From Deltaproteobacteria bacterium (GTDB lineage: Bacteria; Desulfobacterota; SM23-61), in contig JACRCA010000007.1 of NCBI GenBank assembly GCA_016234425.1, forward strand, positions 1-9,498: DNA of 9,498 bases, written 5' to 3'. A program made the translations under genes and the position numbers. The notes beneath the pieces were generated by a model, which saw only the letters and a program-made list of their open reading frames with translations, had not been told where the DNA came from and did not search any database. Of this stretch, positions 1 through 7,038 are shown piece by piece (the first letter of the stretch is position 1; every line of letters starts with the position of its first letter).

Positions 1-100
1 CTCCATAGAGTGGGGGTGGGGGTATTAATAACTTGATTTTGGCCCTTCTCGAGACATACAGTCCCCATGAGGGCGTGGCAAAACGTTCTATTCCCTCGTG

Positions 101-1384
101 TCAATATGCCTTTTTAGGCTTAGGAGGCGTTGACGGCTCCTTGTAAGGCCCCTTCAGGTCTGCACGGATAAGCCCTGGCATCCTACGCCAGTCAGTCACT
201 GGAACCCACTGCCCACCTTTTATTTCAGCCAGTCGTGCCGTCATTGGTGCTCGGTAATCAGGGGTGTAGTCGAACTTAACCAGCCCGTGAAGGTCATATT
301 CTTTCCCCCAGGTCTCCAACTGCCGTCTTAGCAGCCTGCCATTGATGCCTTCCCAGCCGACCTTGGGCACCAGCTGGTTCAACAGATCATATATGGTAAG
401 TACGTTCGCCACGCCCAAGAAATAGGCGTTGAGAAGGTCCTTCCGACGTCGCCCCACTTCCTCAGCAATTTTCGCCATCGTTTGAATGAACGGGTCGTCC
501 TTTTCAGCCCACAGTTTGTAGGGAGTCGTTCCCAGCACACCCTCAGCGGGTTTGCCTCCGAGCATCGGCAGTGGCTCGTCGACCCCGAAATTATTGGTTC
601 CAAACTTCAAACCGTAACCAAGTTTATCATTTCCCTTAACCAGCGGAATTAGGGTCATCCACGTCAGCTGACCATAAACATAGTCGGCGCCGGCTTTCTT
701 GGCTCGAGTCAGTGGAGTGGCGGCATCCACCACGACAACAGGTATGTACTGCGTATCGACAACTTCTATGCGCTTTTTCTTGGCATATTCCATGACCAAA
801 GGTTCCAGACAGGCTCTGCCATAAGGGGTGTCATAGGTCATGAACGCCAGCCTCGGTGGTCTACCCTTTCCTTTCCAGTCCCATCTGTCAACGATATAGT
901 CAGCAAAATTGGCAAACTGGTCCGCATACATGGGAATGGTGGCAAAGGGGTAGCCCGCCGGGTAGATTCCCGTCTCACTCGCCCCGCAGCTCGAGACCAC
1001 AACCTCGTCCTCGGCGTAACGTTCATGGAAGGCTTCATTCTCCTGAGACCCGCACACTCCCATAAACATGAAATTCTTCCTTGCGCGCCATCTCTCGTAG
1101 ATCGTGGCCCCAACCGCAAGGTCATTCGTGTGATCAGCCCACTCCACCCTGAATTTCCTGCCCTGGACGCCACCTTTATACTTGTTGATCCAATAGATAG
1201 TGTCCTGAATCCCCAGAAGGCGAGGAACATTTACGAAACCGTAAATACGGCTCATGTCGGCCCAGAAATACATGGTGAAGAACTCTTCTTTTTCTTTGGC
1301 TGCCGGCTTAGAACCTGAGGCCGGAAAGACTAATAAAGAGATGACCATCAGAGCAACCAATATTGTCCAGATTTTTGTTTTCAT
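101..1384 (-). CDS. Periplasmic substrate-binding protein of a Liv-type (branched-chain amino acid family) ABC transporter
   Basis: This 427-residue exported protein would capture the substrate in the periplasm and deliver it to the LivH/LivM permease encoded just upstream. Residues 1-24 form a signal peptide: basic start (MKTK), hydrophobic core, and an Ala-Ser-Gly end suited to signal peptidase I; there is no lipobox Cys. The mature part looks like the type 1 periplasmic binding fold (Peripla_BP_6 family), with the early Y-G-x-D/G-x-R-F segment, an alternating beta/alpha pattern and a length close to family members. The C-terminal tail is rich in Pro and Lys. The frame is open further upstream, but the ATG at 1384 is chosen because AAAGGAGG lies 4 nt before it. 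It follows livM by 102 bp and is last in the visible operon. The ligand cannot be told from sequence; many aromatic residues in the N-lobe leave amino acids, amides or organic acids possible. Confidence 0.9.
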   Translation of the reverse strand: MKTKIWTILVALMVISLLVFPASGSKPAAKEKEEFFTMYFWADMSRIYGFVNVPRLLGIQDTIYWINKYKGGVQGRKFRVEWADHTNDLAVGATIYERWRARKNFMFMGVCGSQENEAFHERYAEDEVVVSSCGASETGIYPAGYPFATIPMYADQFANFADYIVDRWDWKGKGRPPRLAFMTYDTPYGRACLEPLVMEYAKKKRIEVVDTQYIPVVVVDAATPLTRAKKAGADYVYGQLTWMTLIPLVKGNDKLGYGLKFGTNNFGVDEPLPMLGGKPAEGVLGTTPYKLWAEKDDPFIQTMAKIAEEVGRRRKDLLNAYFLGVANVLTIYDLLNQLVPKVGWEGINGRLLRRQLETWGKEYDLHGLVKFDYTPDYRAPMTARLAEIKGGQWVPVTDWRRMPGLIRADLKGPYKEPSTPPKPKKAY

Positions 1385-1388
1385 ATTT

Positions 1389-1396
1389 CCTCCTTT
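1389..1396 (-). promoter_or_regulatory. Strong ribosome binding site that fixes the start of the substrate-binding protein
   Basis: On the minus strand the sequence AAAGGAGG sits 4 nt before the ATG at 1384. It is a near-perfect Shine-Dalgarno and rules in favour of this start over an in-frame ATG 66 bp further upstream, which would place a charged non-signal stretch in front of the signal peptide. Confidence 0.75.
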
Positions 1397-1486
1397 CTGT
1401 ATTGTTTCTATTTTTTCATTTTTGCTGCCCTCTTCGCGAGGTTTCCCCACTTTTCTCGCTGGCAGCGAACCGTTGCCATATTCTGC

Positions 1487-2551
1487 CTAGAAAGCGTACT
1501 TGAAAGGCCAATGCCTGAACCGGGATTTGAGCACCTCCCAGGTGTGAGCCAAACCTCTGGGCTCGAAAATAAGGAAGAGGATAACAACTAGGGCCCAACT
1601 AATAAGCCCTAACGCTGGACCGATCTTAGGTGCATTAATAGGTGATACCATTTCACCCAGGACTGGGCTTGCAAAAGTCACCAACTCCTTTATACTCCTC
1701 AAAAATAGAACGCCGAAAACGGCTCCAACGTTGGTTCCCATCCCGCCGACAATCAGGCACCCGAGATACCAGATAGATACCTCAAAAGGAAACTGGCGTG
1801 GGTTTACGCTTCGGAAGTAAGTCGCATGCAAAGCACCGGCAATACCCGCATAGAAGCACCCGATAGCGAAAGCATAAAGTTTGTATCTGGCTACGTTGAT
1901 ACCGATCACCCCGCCGGCCAGGTCGTTATCCCTGACAGCAACAAAAGCTCGCCCCAATCGGCTACGAACGAGATTCTTGGCAAAAAATGTCATGAGCACT
2001 GCTATCACTATGACTACATAGTAGAAAGCTTCGTTATTTCTGAAGTCAATACCCGCCAACTCCGGACGATCGACCCTTATGCCGCTCACGGCGTGGAAAT
2101 AATCAGGAAAGGCATGGCCAAAGAATGCTACGATTATGAACTGGGCAGCAAGAGTACTCATCGCCAGATAGAGCATCTTGAGTCGGAAGGAAGGAAGGCC
2201 AAAGAGCACGCCGGCTGCAGCGGCAGCAATGCCAGCCAGAGGAACGGTTGCCCAGAAGTTCCAGTGGAAGGAATCCATAAGCACGGCTGTGGTGTAGGCA
2301 CCCACAGCCACGAATGCCTGGTGACCTATAGAAATCTGACCGGCATATCCCATAAGGATGTTGAGCCCAAGAACAGCAACCAAAGATATACCGGTCAGGA
2401 TCATGAAGCCCAAAAAGTAAGAGCCGGCGAAAAGCGGCAAGACAGCCAAAAGAATCAGAAAGCCTATTAGTACTCCCCACTGAGGACCAGTCCGCACAAC
2501 AGCCATGTCCTGTTCATACCGAACGTCGAAAACACCAGCCGGTCGATCCAT
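1487..2551 (-). CDS. livM: ABC transporter permease, LivM family
   Basis: The 354-residue inner-membrane protein is the second permease of a high-affinity branched-chain amino acid type importer and would pair with LivH to form the translocation path. After a hydrophilic N-terminus of about 25 residues it has a series of hydrophobic helices. It contains the LivM signature near residues 64-90 (N-I-L-M-G-Y-A-G-Q-I-S-I-G-H-Q-A-F), and a glycine-rich late segment (L-I-V-G-G-M-G-T-N-V-G-A) typical of the BPD_transp_2 family. Length is normal for LivM. The ATG at 2551 lies 6 bp after the livH stop, with only a weak Shine-Dalgarno, which suggests translational coupling to livH. A second in-frame ATG at 2506 (residue 16) is a possible shorter start. 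Substrate specificity is set mainly by the binding protein and is unknown. Confidence 0.93.
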   Translation of the reverse strand: MDRPAGVFDVRYEQDMAVVRTGPQWGVLIGFLILLAVLPLFAGSYFLGFMILTGISLVAVLGLNILMGYAGQISIGHQAFVAVGAYTTAVLMDSFHWNFWATVPLAGIAAAAAGVLFGLPSFRLKMLYLAMSTLAAQFIIVAFFGHAFPDYFHAVSGIRVDRPELAGIDFRNNEAFYYVVIVIAVLMTFFAKNLVRSRLGRAFVAVRDNDLAGGVIGINVARYKLYAFAIGCFYAGIAGALHATYFRSVNPRQFPFEVSIWYLGCLIVGGMGTNVGAVFGVLFLRSIKELVTFASPVLGEMVSPINAPKIGPALGLISWALVVILFLIFEPRGLAHTWEVLKSRFRHWPFKYAF

Positions 2552-2557
2552 TTTTTT

Positions 2558-3424
2558 CTACAGCCTTTCTATCCGCACCAATCCGAAGAGACCGTACGGC
2601 TTGATGATCAAAATGAGAAGCAAGACTATAAAGGGTATAACATCGGCTAGAGCAGGGCTAAGGTAACCTGTCACCAGCGATTGGACCACCCCCAATATCA
2701 TGCCGCCCACTATAGCTCCCGCAATGGAGTCAAGGCCTCCAAGAAGCACCACCGCTAATGCCCCAAGCAATGCCCCATACATAAGATAGTGAACACCGCT
2801 GACCACGCCCAGGAAGAGCCCGGCTATAACACTCAAAAGTCCGGCAAGTACCCAGCTAAGGCTGAAAACGCCCCTCACTGGCAGTCCCAGGCCCTGAGCA
2901 ACCTGATGGTCCTCCGCTGTAGCCCTCATCACCCTGCCAATGGGAGTCCGCCAGTAGAAGAAACTAAAGGCAGCAAAGCCCACTAGGGCTACTGCGATGC
3001 CCCACAGAAGTGCATGGCTTATCACCACCTCACCCAACTTGATGGATTCACCGGGTAACTCCACCGGCATATCATACCCAAAAGTTCCCCACGCTAAAAT
3101 GTTTATCCCCTCGAAAACTTCGGCGAGCATAATGGTCAGCAGTAAGGCGGCAACGAGGGGTTGCCCAATCAACGGGCGCATCAGCAGCCTATCTATCCCC
3201 AGCCCAAGAAGCGCTCCAAAGGCCAGCCCAGCGATCACCCCAGCCACCACGCCGAACTTTTCAACAAGAGTCACCAGCATAAATGCCCCGAGCGTGACCA
3301 TCCATCCCTGAGCGAAATTAAATACTTTCGTGGACTTGTAAATGATAACGATGCCCAGGGCAATAAGCGTGTACATGCCGCCGAAAAACAGGCCTCCGGC
3401 AATGAACTGCAGAAATATAGCCAC
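2558..3424 (-). CDS. livH: ABC transporter permease, LivH family
   Basis: The 288-residue integral membrane protein is the first permease of the importer. It is hydrophobic almost throughout and carries the LivH hallmark near residues 33-48 (K-V-F-N-F-A-Q-G-W-M-V-T-L-G-A-F), the conserved cytoplasmic segment around residues 165-185 (G-R-V-M-R-A-T-A-E-D), which in this family contacts the ATPases, and the late G-G-L-D-S-I-A-G-A-I-V-G-G glycine motif. The start is a GTG at 3424, preceded by AAAGGAA at good distance. The gene begins 20 bp after the stop of the tandem-domain protein and ends 6 bp before livM, so all are likely on one mRNA. Length matches LivH proteins. The partner ATPases LivG and LivF are not encoded in the window. 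Confidence 0.94.
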   Translation of the reverse strand: MAIFLQFIAGGLFFGGMYTLIALGIVIIYKSTKVFNFAQGWMVTLGAFMLVTLVEKFGVVAGVIAGLAFGALLGLGIDRLLMRPLIGQPLVAALLLTIMLAEVFEGINILAWGTFGYDMPVELPGESIKLGEVVISHALLWGIAVALVGFAAFSFFYWRTPIGRVMRATAEDHQVAQGLGLPVRGVFSLSWVLAGLLSVIAGLFLGVVSGVHYLMYGALLGALAVVLLGGLDSIAGAIVGGMILGVVQSLVTGYLSPALADVIPFIVLLLILIIKPYGLFGLVRIERL

Positions 3425-3444
3425 GTTGAGTTCCTTTCTCAGTC

Positions 3445-4110
3445 CTATTCGGTCACATCAATTTTCCACCTTTCCACCCCAGTGCACTGGACCTTGATGT
3501 AATACTCCCCGGGTCCTTTAAGGACCCTGGTACCAGTCCCGGCGCCCACAGTGGACATATCGATGTAGTTTTCAGTTTCCCCCCTGGGATAAACCGCAAT
3601 ACTCTGCCCAGCATATGCAGGGGTTTCCATCACATAGGTAATCTTGAACTCTTTCCCCCGAATTTTGAAAGGCTTTGTGGTCATATCTGCGCTTCCAGTA
3701 AATGTAGCTGGCGATTTCAGTGGCTCTCTGACTCCTGCTCGGACAACCTCCACCTGCCAATTAGCAATGTTCCGGGCCGTAACCTTGATGTAGTACCTAC
3801 CCTTCCCCTGGTAGAGATATGTGTTGCCACTGGCGTCAAAGCGGGGGGTCTTCACCATTTCAATCCAGTTGACTTTGTCTCCCCCCGGATACACATGTAG
3901 GACAAGGTTGGGCACCTTCTTCTCTTCAGCTTTATATTCCCAGTTGATCTGCCATTCCTTGGTATTTATGCTGAAAGGCTCGCTGGTAAAGTCTTTGGAA
4001 CCACTGAATTTGACCGGCTCCAAGGGTGGGGGTGCCAGTCCTAATTTGGCACAGGCAAAAGTTCCCAGCAAAAATAGTAACCCACAGCTGACTAAAAACA
4101 TCTTTCTCAT
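3445..4110 (-). CDS. Exported protein or lipoprotein with two tandem copies of an unrecognised beta-rich domain
   Basis: I do not recognise the family. The 221-residue product has an N-terminal signal (MRKMF, hydrophobic core, G-T-F-A-C at 16-20). Cys20 could be lipidated, but Thr at -3 and Phe at -2 are not the usual lipobox, so cleavage by signal peptidase I near Ala21 is an alternative. The rest is two homologous units, residues 33-123 and 135-220. Matching landmarks are F-S-G-S/F-T-G-S at the start, E-P-F-S-I/K-P-F-K-I, V-Y-P-G-G/V-Y-P-R-G, N-W-I-E-M/N-Y-I-D-M, G-K-G-R-Y-Y-I-K-V/G-P-G-E-Y-Y-I-K-V, and N-W-Q-V-E-V/R-W-K-I-D-V at the end. The alternating pattern suggests beta-sandwich domains, an inference. 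It is first in the Liv operon, 20 bp before livH, so a role at the cell surface linked to uptake is possible. ATG 4110 is preferred to the GTG at 4116 because AGGAGG is well spaced only for the former. Confidence 0.85.
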   Translation of the reverse strand: MRKMFLVSCGLLFLLGTFACAKLGLAPPPLEPVKFSGSKDFTSEPFSINTKEWQINWEYKAEEKKVPNLVLHVYPGGDKVNWIEMVKTPRFDASGNTYLYQGKGRYYIKVTARNIANWQVEVVRAGVREPLKSPATFTGSADMTTKPFKIRGKEFKITYVMETPAYAGQSIAVYPRGETENYIDMSTVGAGTGTRVLKGPGEYYIKVQCTGVERWKIDVTE

Positions 4111-4118
4111 GGCCACCT

Positions 4119-4123
4119 CCTCC
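4119..4123 (-). promoter_or_regulatory. Ribosome binding site of the tandem-domain protein
   Basis: The minus strand reads AAAGGAGGAGG here. The GGAGG at 4119-4123 is 8 nt from ATG 4110 but only 2 nt from the in-frame GTG 4116, so the ATG is the better start. Confidence 0.65.
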
Positions 4124-4167
4124 TTTCTTTGTATATTGTTTCAGAACCCAAGAATCCCCCGTTTACC

Positions 4168-4196
4168 AATATAACACACCTACTAATTGTTCCCAA
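4168..4196 (-). promoter_or_regulatory. Putative sigma-70-type promoter of the Liv operon
   Basis: On the minus strand TTGGGA (4196-4191) and TATATT (4173-4168) are separated by exactly 17 nt. Transcription would start near 4160, about 50 nt upstream of the first gene of the transport operon. The surrounding 100 bp is AT-rich, unlike the repeat cluster further upstream. Match to consensus is moderate (3/6 and 5/6), so this is a prediction only. Confidence 0.4.
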
Positions 4197-4640
4197 AATT
4201 TACCAAAAGTATTAATCTTTCAATAGCTTATAGTATCTTGCCTGCTTTTAGCGGGATGTCTTATACGGTTCCGCCTAATCCCCTATTCTTGATGGAATCC
4301 TGGAATGAATCTCCAGGGTGCGAAGGATAAGCCCTCCTTACAAAGAGGAATAGGTTCTGGCAAAGCCGATTATCCAGAATTGTCCGCTCATGGTCAGGAT
4401 AATTCAGCTGGTAGGTCTTGAGATTGATTAAACCGCACATGGCCCCCCCCCGGTAAAAGGCCACTGCTTGAATGAACCAAAAAGGTGGAAACAGAAGAGA
4501 AAGAACTTTTTCGATATTTAATTAGGTTTCTATGGAATTTTAAATATTTGGGGCAAAGCTGTCAAGAACAAATTTTGGTTCTTAGCTCCGTGGGGATTCC
4601 CACCAGCTCCCCTTTTTCCCCTCCCGCCCAGGAGACTGTG
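4197..4640. other. Intergenic stretch with no supported gene
   Basis: This stretch lies between the Liv operon promoter and the repeat cluster. It contains a run of nine C at 4443-4451, an AT-rich part around 4505-4550, and a minus-strand open frame from an ATG at 4440 to a TAA at 4261 (59 codons, beginning M-C-G-L-I-N-L). That frame lacks a Shine-Dalgarno, sits 2 nt behind the G9 run, and its product resembles nothing I know, so I do not call it a gene. It could be the remnant of a decayed gene. Confidence 0.5.
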
Positions 4641-4664
4641 TCGGAATGGAAGAAAGGAGCCGTA

Positions 4665-4770
4665 ATTCCCGCAAAGCTTGTCCCCGCGAAATTTATCCCT
4701 GTGGAAACAGGGAGCAGGGAGCAGGGAGCGGGAATCCAGTGCAATGTCATTCCCGCGAAAGCGGGAATCC
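4665..4770. repeat. Dispersed palindromic repeat (ATTCCCGC type) with internal 7-bp tandem repeats
   Basis: The segment begins ATTCCCGC and ends with a perfect hairpin ATTCCCGC-GAAA-GCGGGAAT at 4749-4768. Between them are a second hairpin CCCTGT-GGAA-ACAGGG (4697-4712) and three perfect copies of AGGGAGC (4709-4729), followed by GGGAATCCAG. Translated, its end gives the string VIPAKAGIH, which I know as a common artefact of dispersed repeats in bacterial genomes. A related copy lies inverted at 9315-9421. It is non-coding; it may act on mRNA stability or be a non-autonomous mobile element. Confidence 0.8.
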
Positions 4771-4834
4771 ATGGATTTCTTAGATAAGGAAAATCCCCTA
4801 CCGGAAAAATTTCCCCAATGATTTGACCTGCCTG

Positions 4835-4890
4835 GATGCCCGCCCTGCACCATACTACGTACAGGGCCCGCCTCCGCGGGTATGACGAAT
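4835..4890. repeat. Palindromic repeat with CCCTG-N14-CAGGG core
   Basis: A 24-nt unit at 4843-4866 has inverted ends CCCTG and CAGGG around 14 nt. It is followed by CCCGC-CTCC-GCGGG and then ATGACGAATT. The same plan (24-nt CCCTG/CAGGG unit, then CCCGC, then ATGACGAATT) occurs at 8492-8540 inside a different repeat. No coding role is evident. Confidence 0.65.
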
Positions 4891-4980
4891 TACGACCCAG
4901 TCCCCTGAGGGGGGATGTTTGGGGTAGATTTAGGGCATCTGGAATTCTTATTTTTTGGTTATCGCAATTCCAATTCATAC

Positions 4981-5012
4981 TTTCTCTGTGTTCTCGGCGC
5001 GCTCTGTGGTGG
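4981..5012. repeat. Half copy of the CACAGAG-type dispersed repeat
   Basis: Read on the minus strand this is CCACCACAGAGCGCGC followed by GAGAACACAGAGAAA, one arm of a repeat whose full hairpin form is seen at 6989-7038. When translated it gives HHRARREHRE, a familiar artefact of this repeat class. It lies immediately downstream of the nucleotide-fold gene (stop at 5020), with no opposite arm, so it is unlikely to be a terminator by itself. Confidence 0.55.
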
Positions 5013-5019
5013 CGTTTTT

Positions 5020-5496
5020 TCAAGAAAGGGTCTCGGCCAGTAGCAAGCGGGTGGAATATAGGCGATTGGCAATCAAACTGGAAAGTCTCTGAAGGAACAG
5101 CAAACCGAATGATGGATAACGCTGGAAAAAGCGCTCCAGGTCTTTCCCTTCGACCGAAAGCACCCGGCAGTTCTCCAGAGCTTTGGCTGTGGCCGTGTAC
5201 CTTCTGGGAGAAACGAGGGCCGACCACCCGAAAAGGGCTCCCTTTTTCTTGACAATCTCGATGATCAGTTCTCCCTCTCCCCGTCGAATGGAAACGGCCA
5301 CTGCTCCCCTGGAGAGGACAAAAAGGTGGCGGGCCCGGCTGTTCTCTCGCAGGATAGTCGTCCCTTTTTCAAAAGATCTCTCTCGCCATAACCCGGCTAT
5401 CTCCTCCAGGATCTTCTCTGGCAGACCCCGAAAATAAGGGGACCTGCGCAATGCTTTTTTGATCATCTGAGCCGTGGATTTGGGCAATGCTCTCAT
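5020..5496 (-). CDS. Stand-alone cyclic-nucleotide-binding-fold protein (Crp/Fnr sensor domain without DNA-binding domain)
   Basis: The 158-residue protein is a single cNMP-binding beta-roll. A helical start leads into S-P-Y-F-R-G-L-P (19-26), then F-E-K-G-T-T-I-L-R-E (42-51), L-F-V-L-S-R-G-A-V-A-V (58-68) and the phosphate-binding cassette L-F-G-W-S-A-L-V-S-P-R-R-Y-T-A-T-A (88-104). It ends in a helix at 135-155 with no helix-turn-helix, so it is about 60-80 residues shorter than Crp/Fnr regulators. Arg98 or Arg99 could serve as the phosphate-contacting Arg, but the Glu normally after F-G is Trp91, so classical cAMP binding is doubtful; it may sense another ligand or act through protein contact. 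Its ATG overlaps the kinase stop by 4 bp (ATGA), with AAAGGAAAG upstream, so the two proteins are probably co-translated and work together. Confidence 0.88.
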   Translation of the reverse strand: MRALPKSTAQMIKKALRRSPYFRGLPEKILEEIAGLWRERSFEKGTTILRENSRARHLFVLSRGAVAVSIRRGEGELIIEIVKKKGALFGWSALVSPRRYTATAKALENCRVLSVEGKDLERFFQRYPSFGLLFLQRLSSLIANRLYSTRLLLAETLS

Positions 5497-6974
5497 GTCT
5501 TTCCTTTCGCGGACAGTTCCAGAGGAAGATAGACCCGAAACCTGGAACCAATTCCTGGTTGGCTTTCCACCTCGATCGAGCCGAGGTGCGCTTCCACAAT
5601 CCCCTTGACAATGGGAAGGCCGAGTCCGGTGCCCGTGATCTTGCGGGTTTGGACGTTTTTCACCCGGTAAAATTTATCGAAGATGCGCGGCAGATCCTCT
5701 GCGGAGATGCCGATCCCGTTGTCGGCGACTTCCACGCAGAGGTGGCTTCCTTCGATCCGGGCAGAAAGATGGACTGCCCCTCCCGCGGAAGTGTATTTGA
5801 TTCCATTGCTCACTAAATTGATGAAGACCTCTTCCATATTCCCCCGGTCAGCCATGACCGGCGGCAGTCCTTCAATGCAGGAGAGTTGCAGGGAAATGCT
5901 CTTTGATTCGGCTTCATGCCTTAAAACCTCAAGGACTTTCTCCAGCACCTCGGGGATCTGGGTGGGTTCTTTTTGCTGGACCACGAAACCCGCTTCGATC
6001 TTGGAGATGTCCAGGAGATCGTTAATCAGGGTGAGCAAAGCATGCGTTCGTTCTTTGGCCCTTCCGAGCATCTCTTTCTGCCGTTCACCGACTTCTCCGA
6101 TGATCCCGGCTAAGACGACAGAAAGCTGCTGCTCCACCGAAGTGAGGGGGGCCCGGAGTTCATGGGAAACCATGGCCACGAAATCCGACTTCATCCGGTC
6201 CATGGCTTTCAGCATGCTGATGTCCCGCAAAACGGTCACCACTCCCAGTACTTCTCCTTCCTCGCTGCGCACCGTAGCAATGTGAGCCATGAGGGCTATC
6301 TCCCCCATCACCACTTCTTGCGAGACCGCCGAGCTCCCCTCTTTGCTCACCTGCATGATCTTACTCACTAAATCGACCAGGCAACCGTTGCCCAGGCAAT
6401 CCTGCAAGGGCTGACCAAAAACTGGCGACGTTTTCATACGCAACATTTTCACTGCCGCTGGGTTGTGCAGGACCACATGTCCTTCATGGTCCGTTACCAG
6501 AACTCCATCCGCCATGGAGTGGATGATCGTTTTGATCTTGCTCTTCTCATCCGCGATCTCCCGCAGCCCCTTCTCCCGTTCTCTGCGTAGAAGCTCTGCT
6601 TCCCTTTGCAAGGCCCCCTTCTCCAGGGCGCGATGGACGACGATGCGCAACTGGTCCGGAGTGAAGGGCTTGGGAATAAAATCGTAAGCCCCGGCCTTCA
6701 TTGCTTCCACGGCTGACTCTACAGTGGCATAACCTGTGATGACTAACACCAGAAGGTCTGGATGCAGACTTTTTACTTGCTGCAGAACATCCATGCCACT
6801 GAGCCCGGGCATCTTCAGGTCCAGCAGCAAGAGGTCGAAGGGCTCATTTTCCATCAAACCCAACCCTTCCTCTCCGCTGGCAGCGGTCCGCACCGCCCAT
6901 CCTTCCTTGCCCAGGATCTTGACGCATCCATCCCGGATGATCTTTTCATCGTCCACTACTAAAATACTGGCCAT
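5493..6974 (-). CDS. Histidine kinase with N-terminal receiver domain (REC-PAS-HisKA-HATPase)
   Basis: The 493-residue protein has no membrane segment and is probably cytoplasmic. Domains in order: receiver, residues 1-118, with acidic D8/D9, phospho-acceptor D52, T80 and K102; a charged, probably coiled-coil linker (118-148); a PAS domain (148-252) with D-G-V-L-V-T-D and G-V-V-T-V-L-R-D-I-S; HisKA (258-327) with the H-box S-H-E-L-R-A-P-L and His271; HATPase_c (about 376-485) with N-box N-L-V-S-N (386-390), D-N-G-I-G-I (418-423) and G-T-G-L-G-L (448-453). All catalytic residues are intact. The PAS domain carries two Cys (193, 198), but I cannot assign a cofactor. The partner may be the stand-alone receiver upstream. 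The start ATG 6974 begins directly with the receiver but has no clear Shine-Dalgarno; a palindromic repeat occupies the upstream gap. Confidence 0.93.
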   Translation of the reverse strand: MASILVVDDEKIIRDGCVKILGKEGWAVRTAASGEEGLGLMENEPFDLLLLDLKMPGLSGMDVLQQVKSLHPDLLVLVITGYATVESAVEAMKAGAYDFIPKPFTPDQLRIVVHRALEKGALQREAELLRREREKGLREIADEKSKIKTIIHSMADGVLVTDHEGHVVLHNPAAVKMLRMKTSPVFGQPLQDCLGNGCLVDLVSKIMQVSKEGSSAVSQEVVMGEIALMAHIATVRSEEGEVLGVVTVLRDISMLKAMDRMKSDFVAMVSHELRAPLTSVEQQLSVVLAGIIGEVGERQKEMLGRAKERTHALLTLINDLLDISKIEAGFVVQQKEPTQIPEVLEKVLEVLRHEAESKSISLQLSCIEGLPPVMADRGNMEEVFINLVSNGIKYTSAGGAVHLSARIEGSHLCVEVADNGIGISAEDLPRIFDKFYRVKNVQTRKITGTGLGLPIVKGIVEAHLGSIEVESQPGIGSRFRVYLPLELSAKGKT

Positions 6975-6988
6975 ATCAGTAAAAGATA

Positions 6989-7038
6989 TTCACCACAGAG
7001 ATCGCAGAGGACGCAGCCTCTGTGCTCTCTGCGGTGAA
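6989..7038. repeat. Palindromic CACAGAG-type repeat between receiver and kinase genes
   Basis: The 50-bp unit has outer arms TTCACCACAGAG and CTCTGCGGTGAA (one mismatch) and a perfect inner stem CAGAGG-ACGCAG-CCTCTG (7005-7010 with 7017-7022). In mRNA it would fold as a long hairpin ending 14 nt before the kinase start. It belongs to the class whose translation reads HHRDRRG or HHREHRE in many bacterial genomes. No U-run follows on the minus strand, so it is not a standard terminator, but it may reduce kinase expression relative to the upstream genes. Confidence 0.8.

Noticed and set aside
1..68. Minus-strand open frame from ATG at 68 running off the left edge
   Set aside because: Only about 22 codons, no Shine-Dalgarno and no likeness to LivG, LivF or another expected protein; too little to call.
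1826..2470. Long plus-strand open frame (214 codons) opposite livM
   Set aside because: It is the antisense of a well-supported permease gene; the product is low in hydrophobic order and matches no family, and no start signal was found.
4240..4256. Imperfect inverted repeat CCTGCT-TTT-AGCGGG upstream of the Liv operon
   Set aside because: It has a mismatch and no T-run on either strand, so neither a terminator nor an operator can be supported.
4485..4853. Open frames on both strands in the intergenic repeat cluster
   Set aside because: Their translations are dominated by dispersed repeat sequence (the VIPAKAGIH string), so they are artefacts of the repeats.
4940..4972. TGGAATT ... AATTCCA inverted pair downstream of the nucleotide-fold gene
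   Set aside because: A 7-bp AT-rich stem with a 19-nt loop and no U-tract in the right place is too weak for a terminator call.
5683..6285. Plus-strand open frame of 200 codons opposite the kinase
   Set aside because: It mirrors the kinase coding sequence; the Ser/Arg-rich product is typical of antisense translation.
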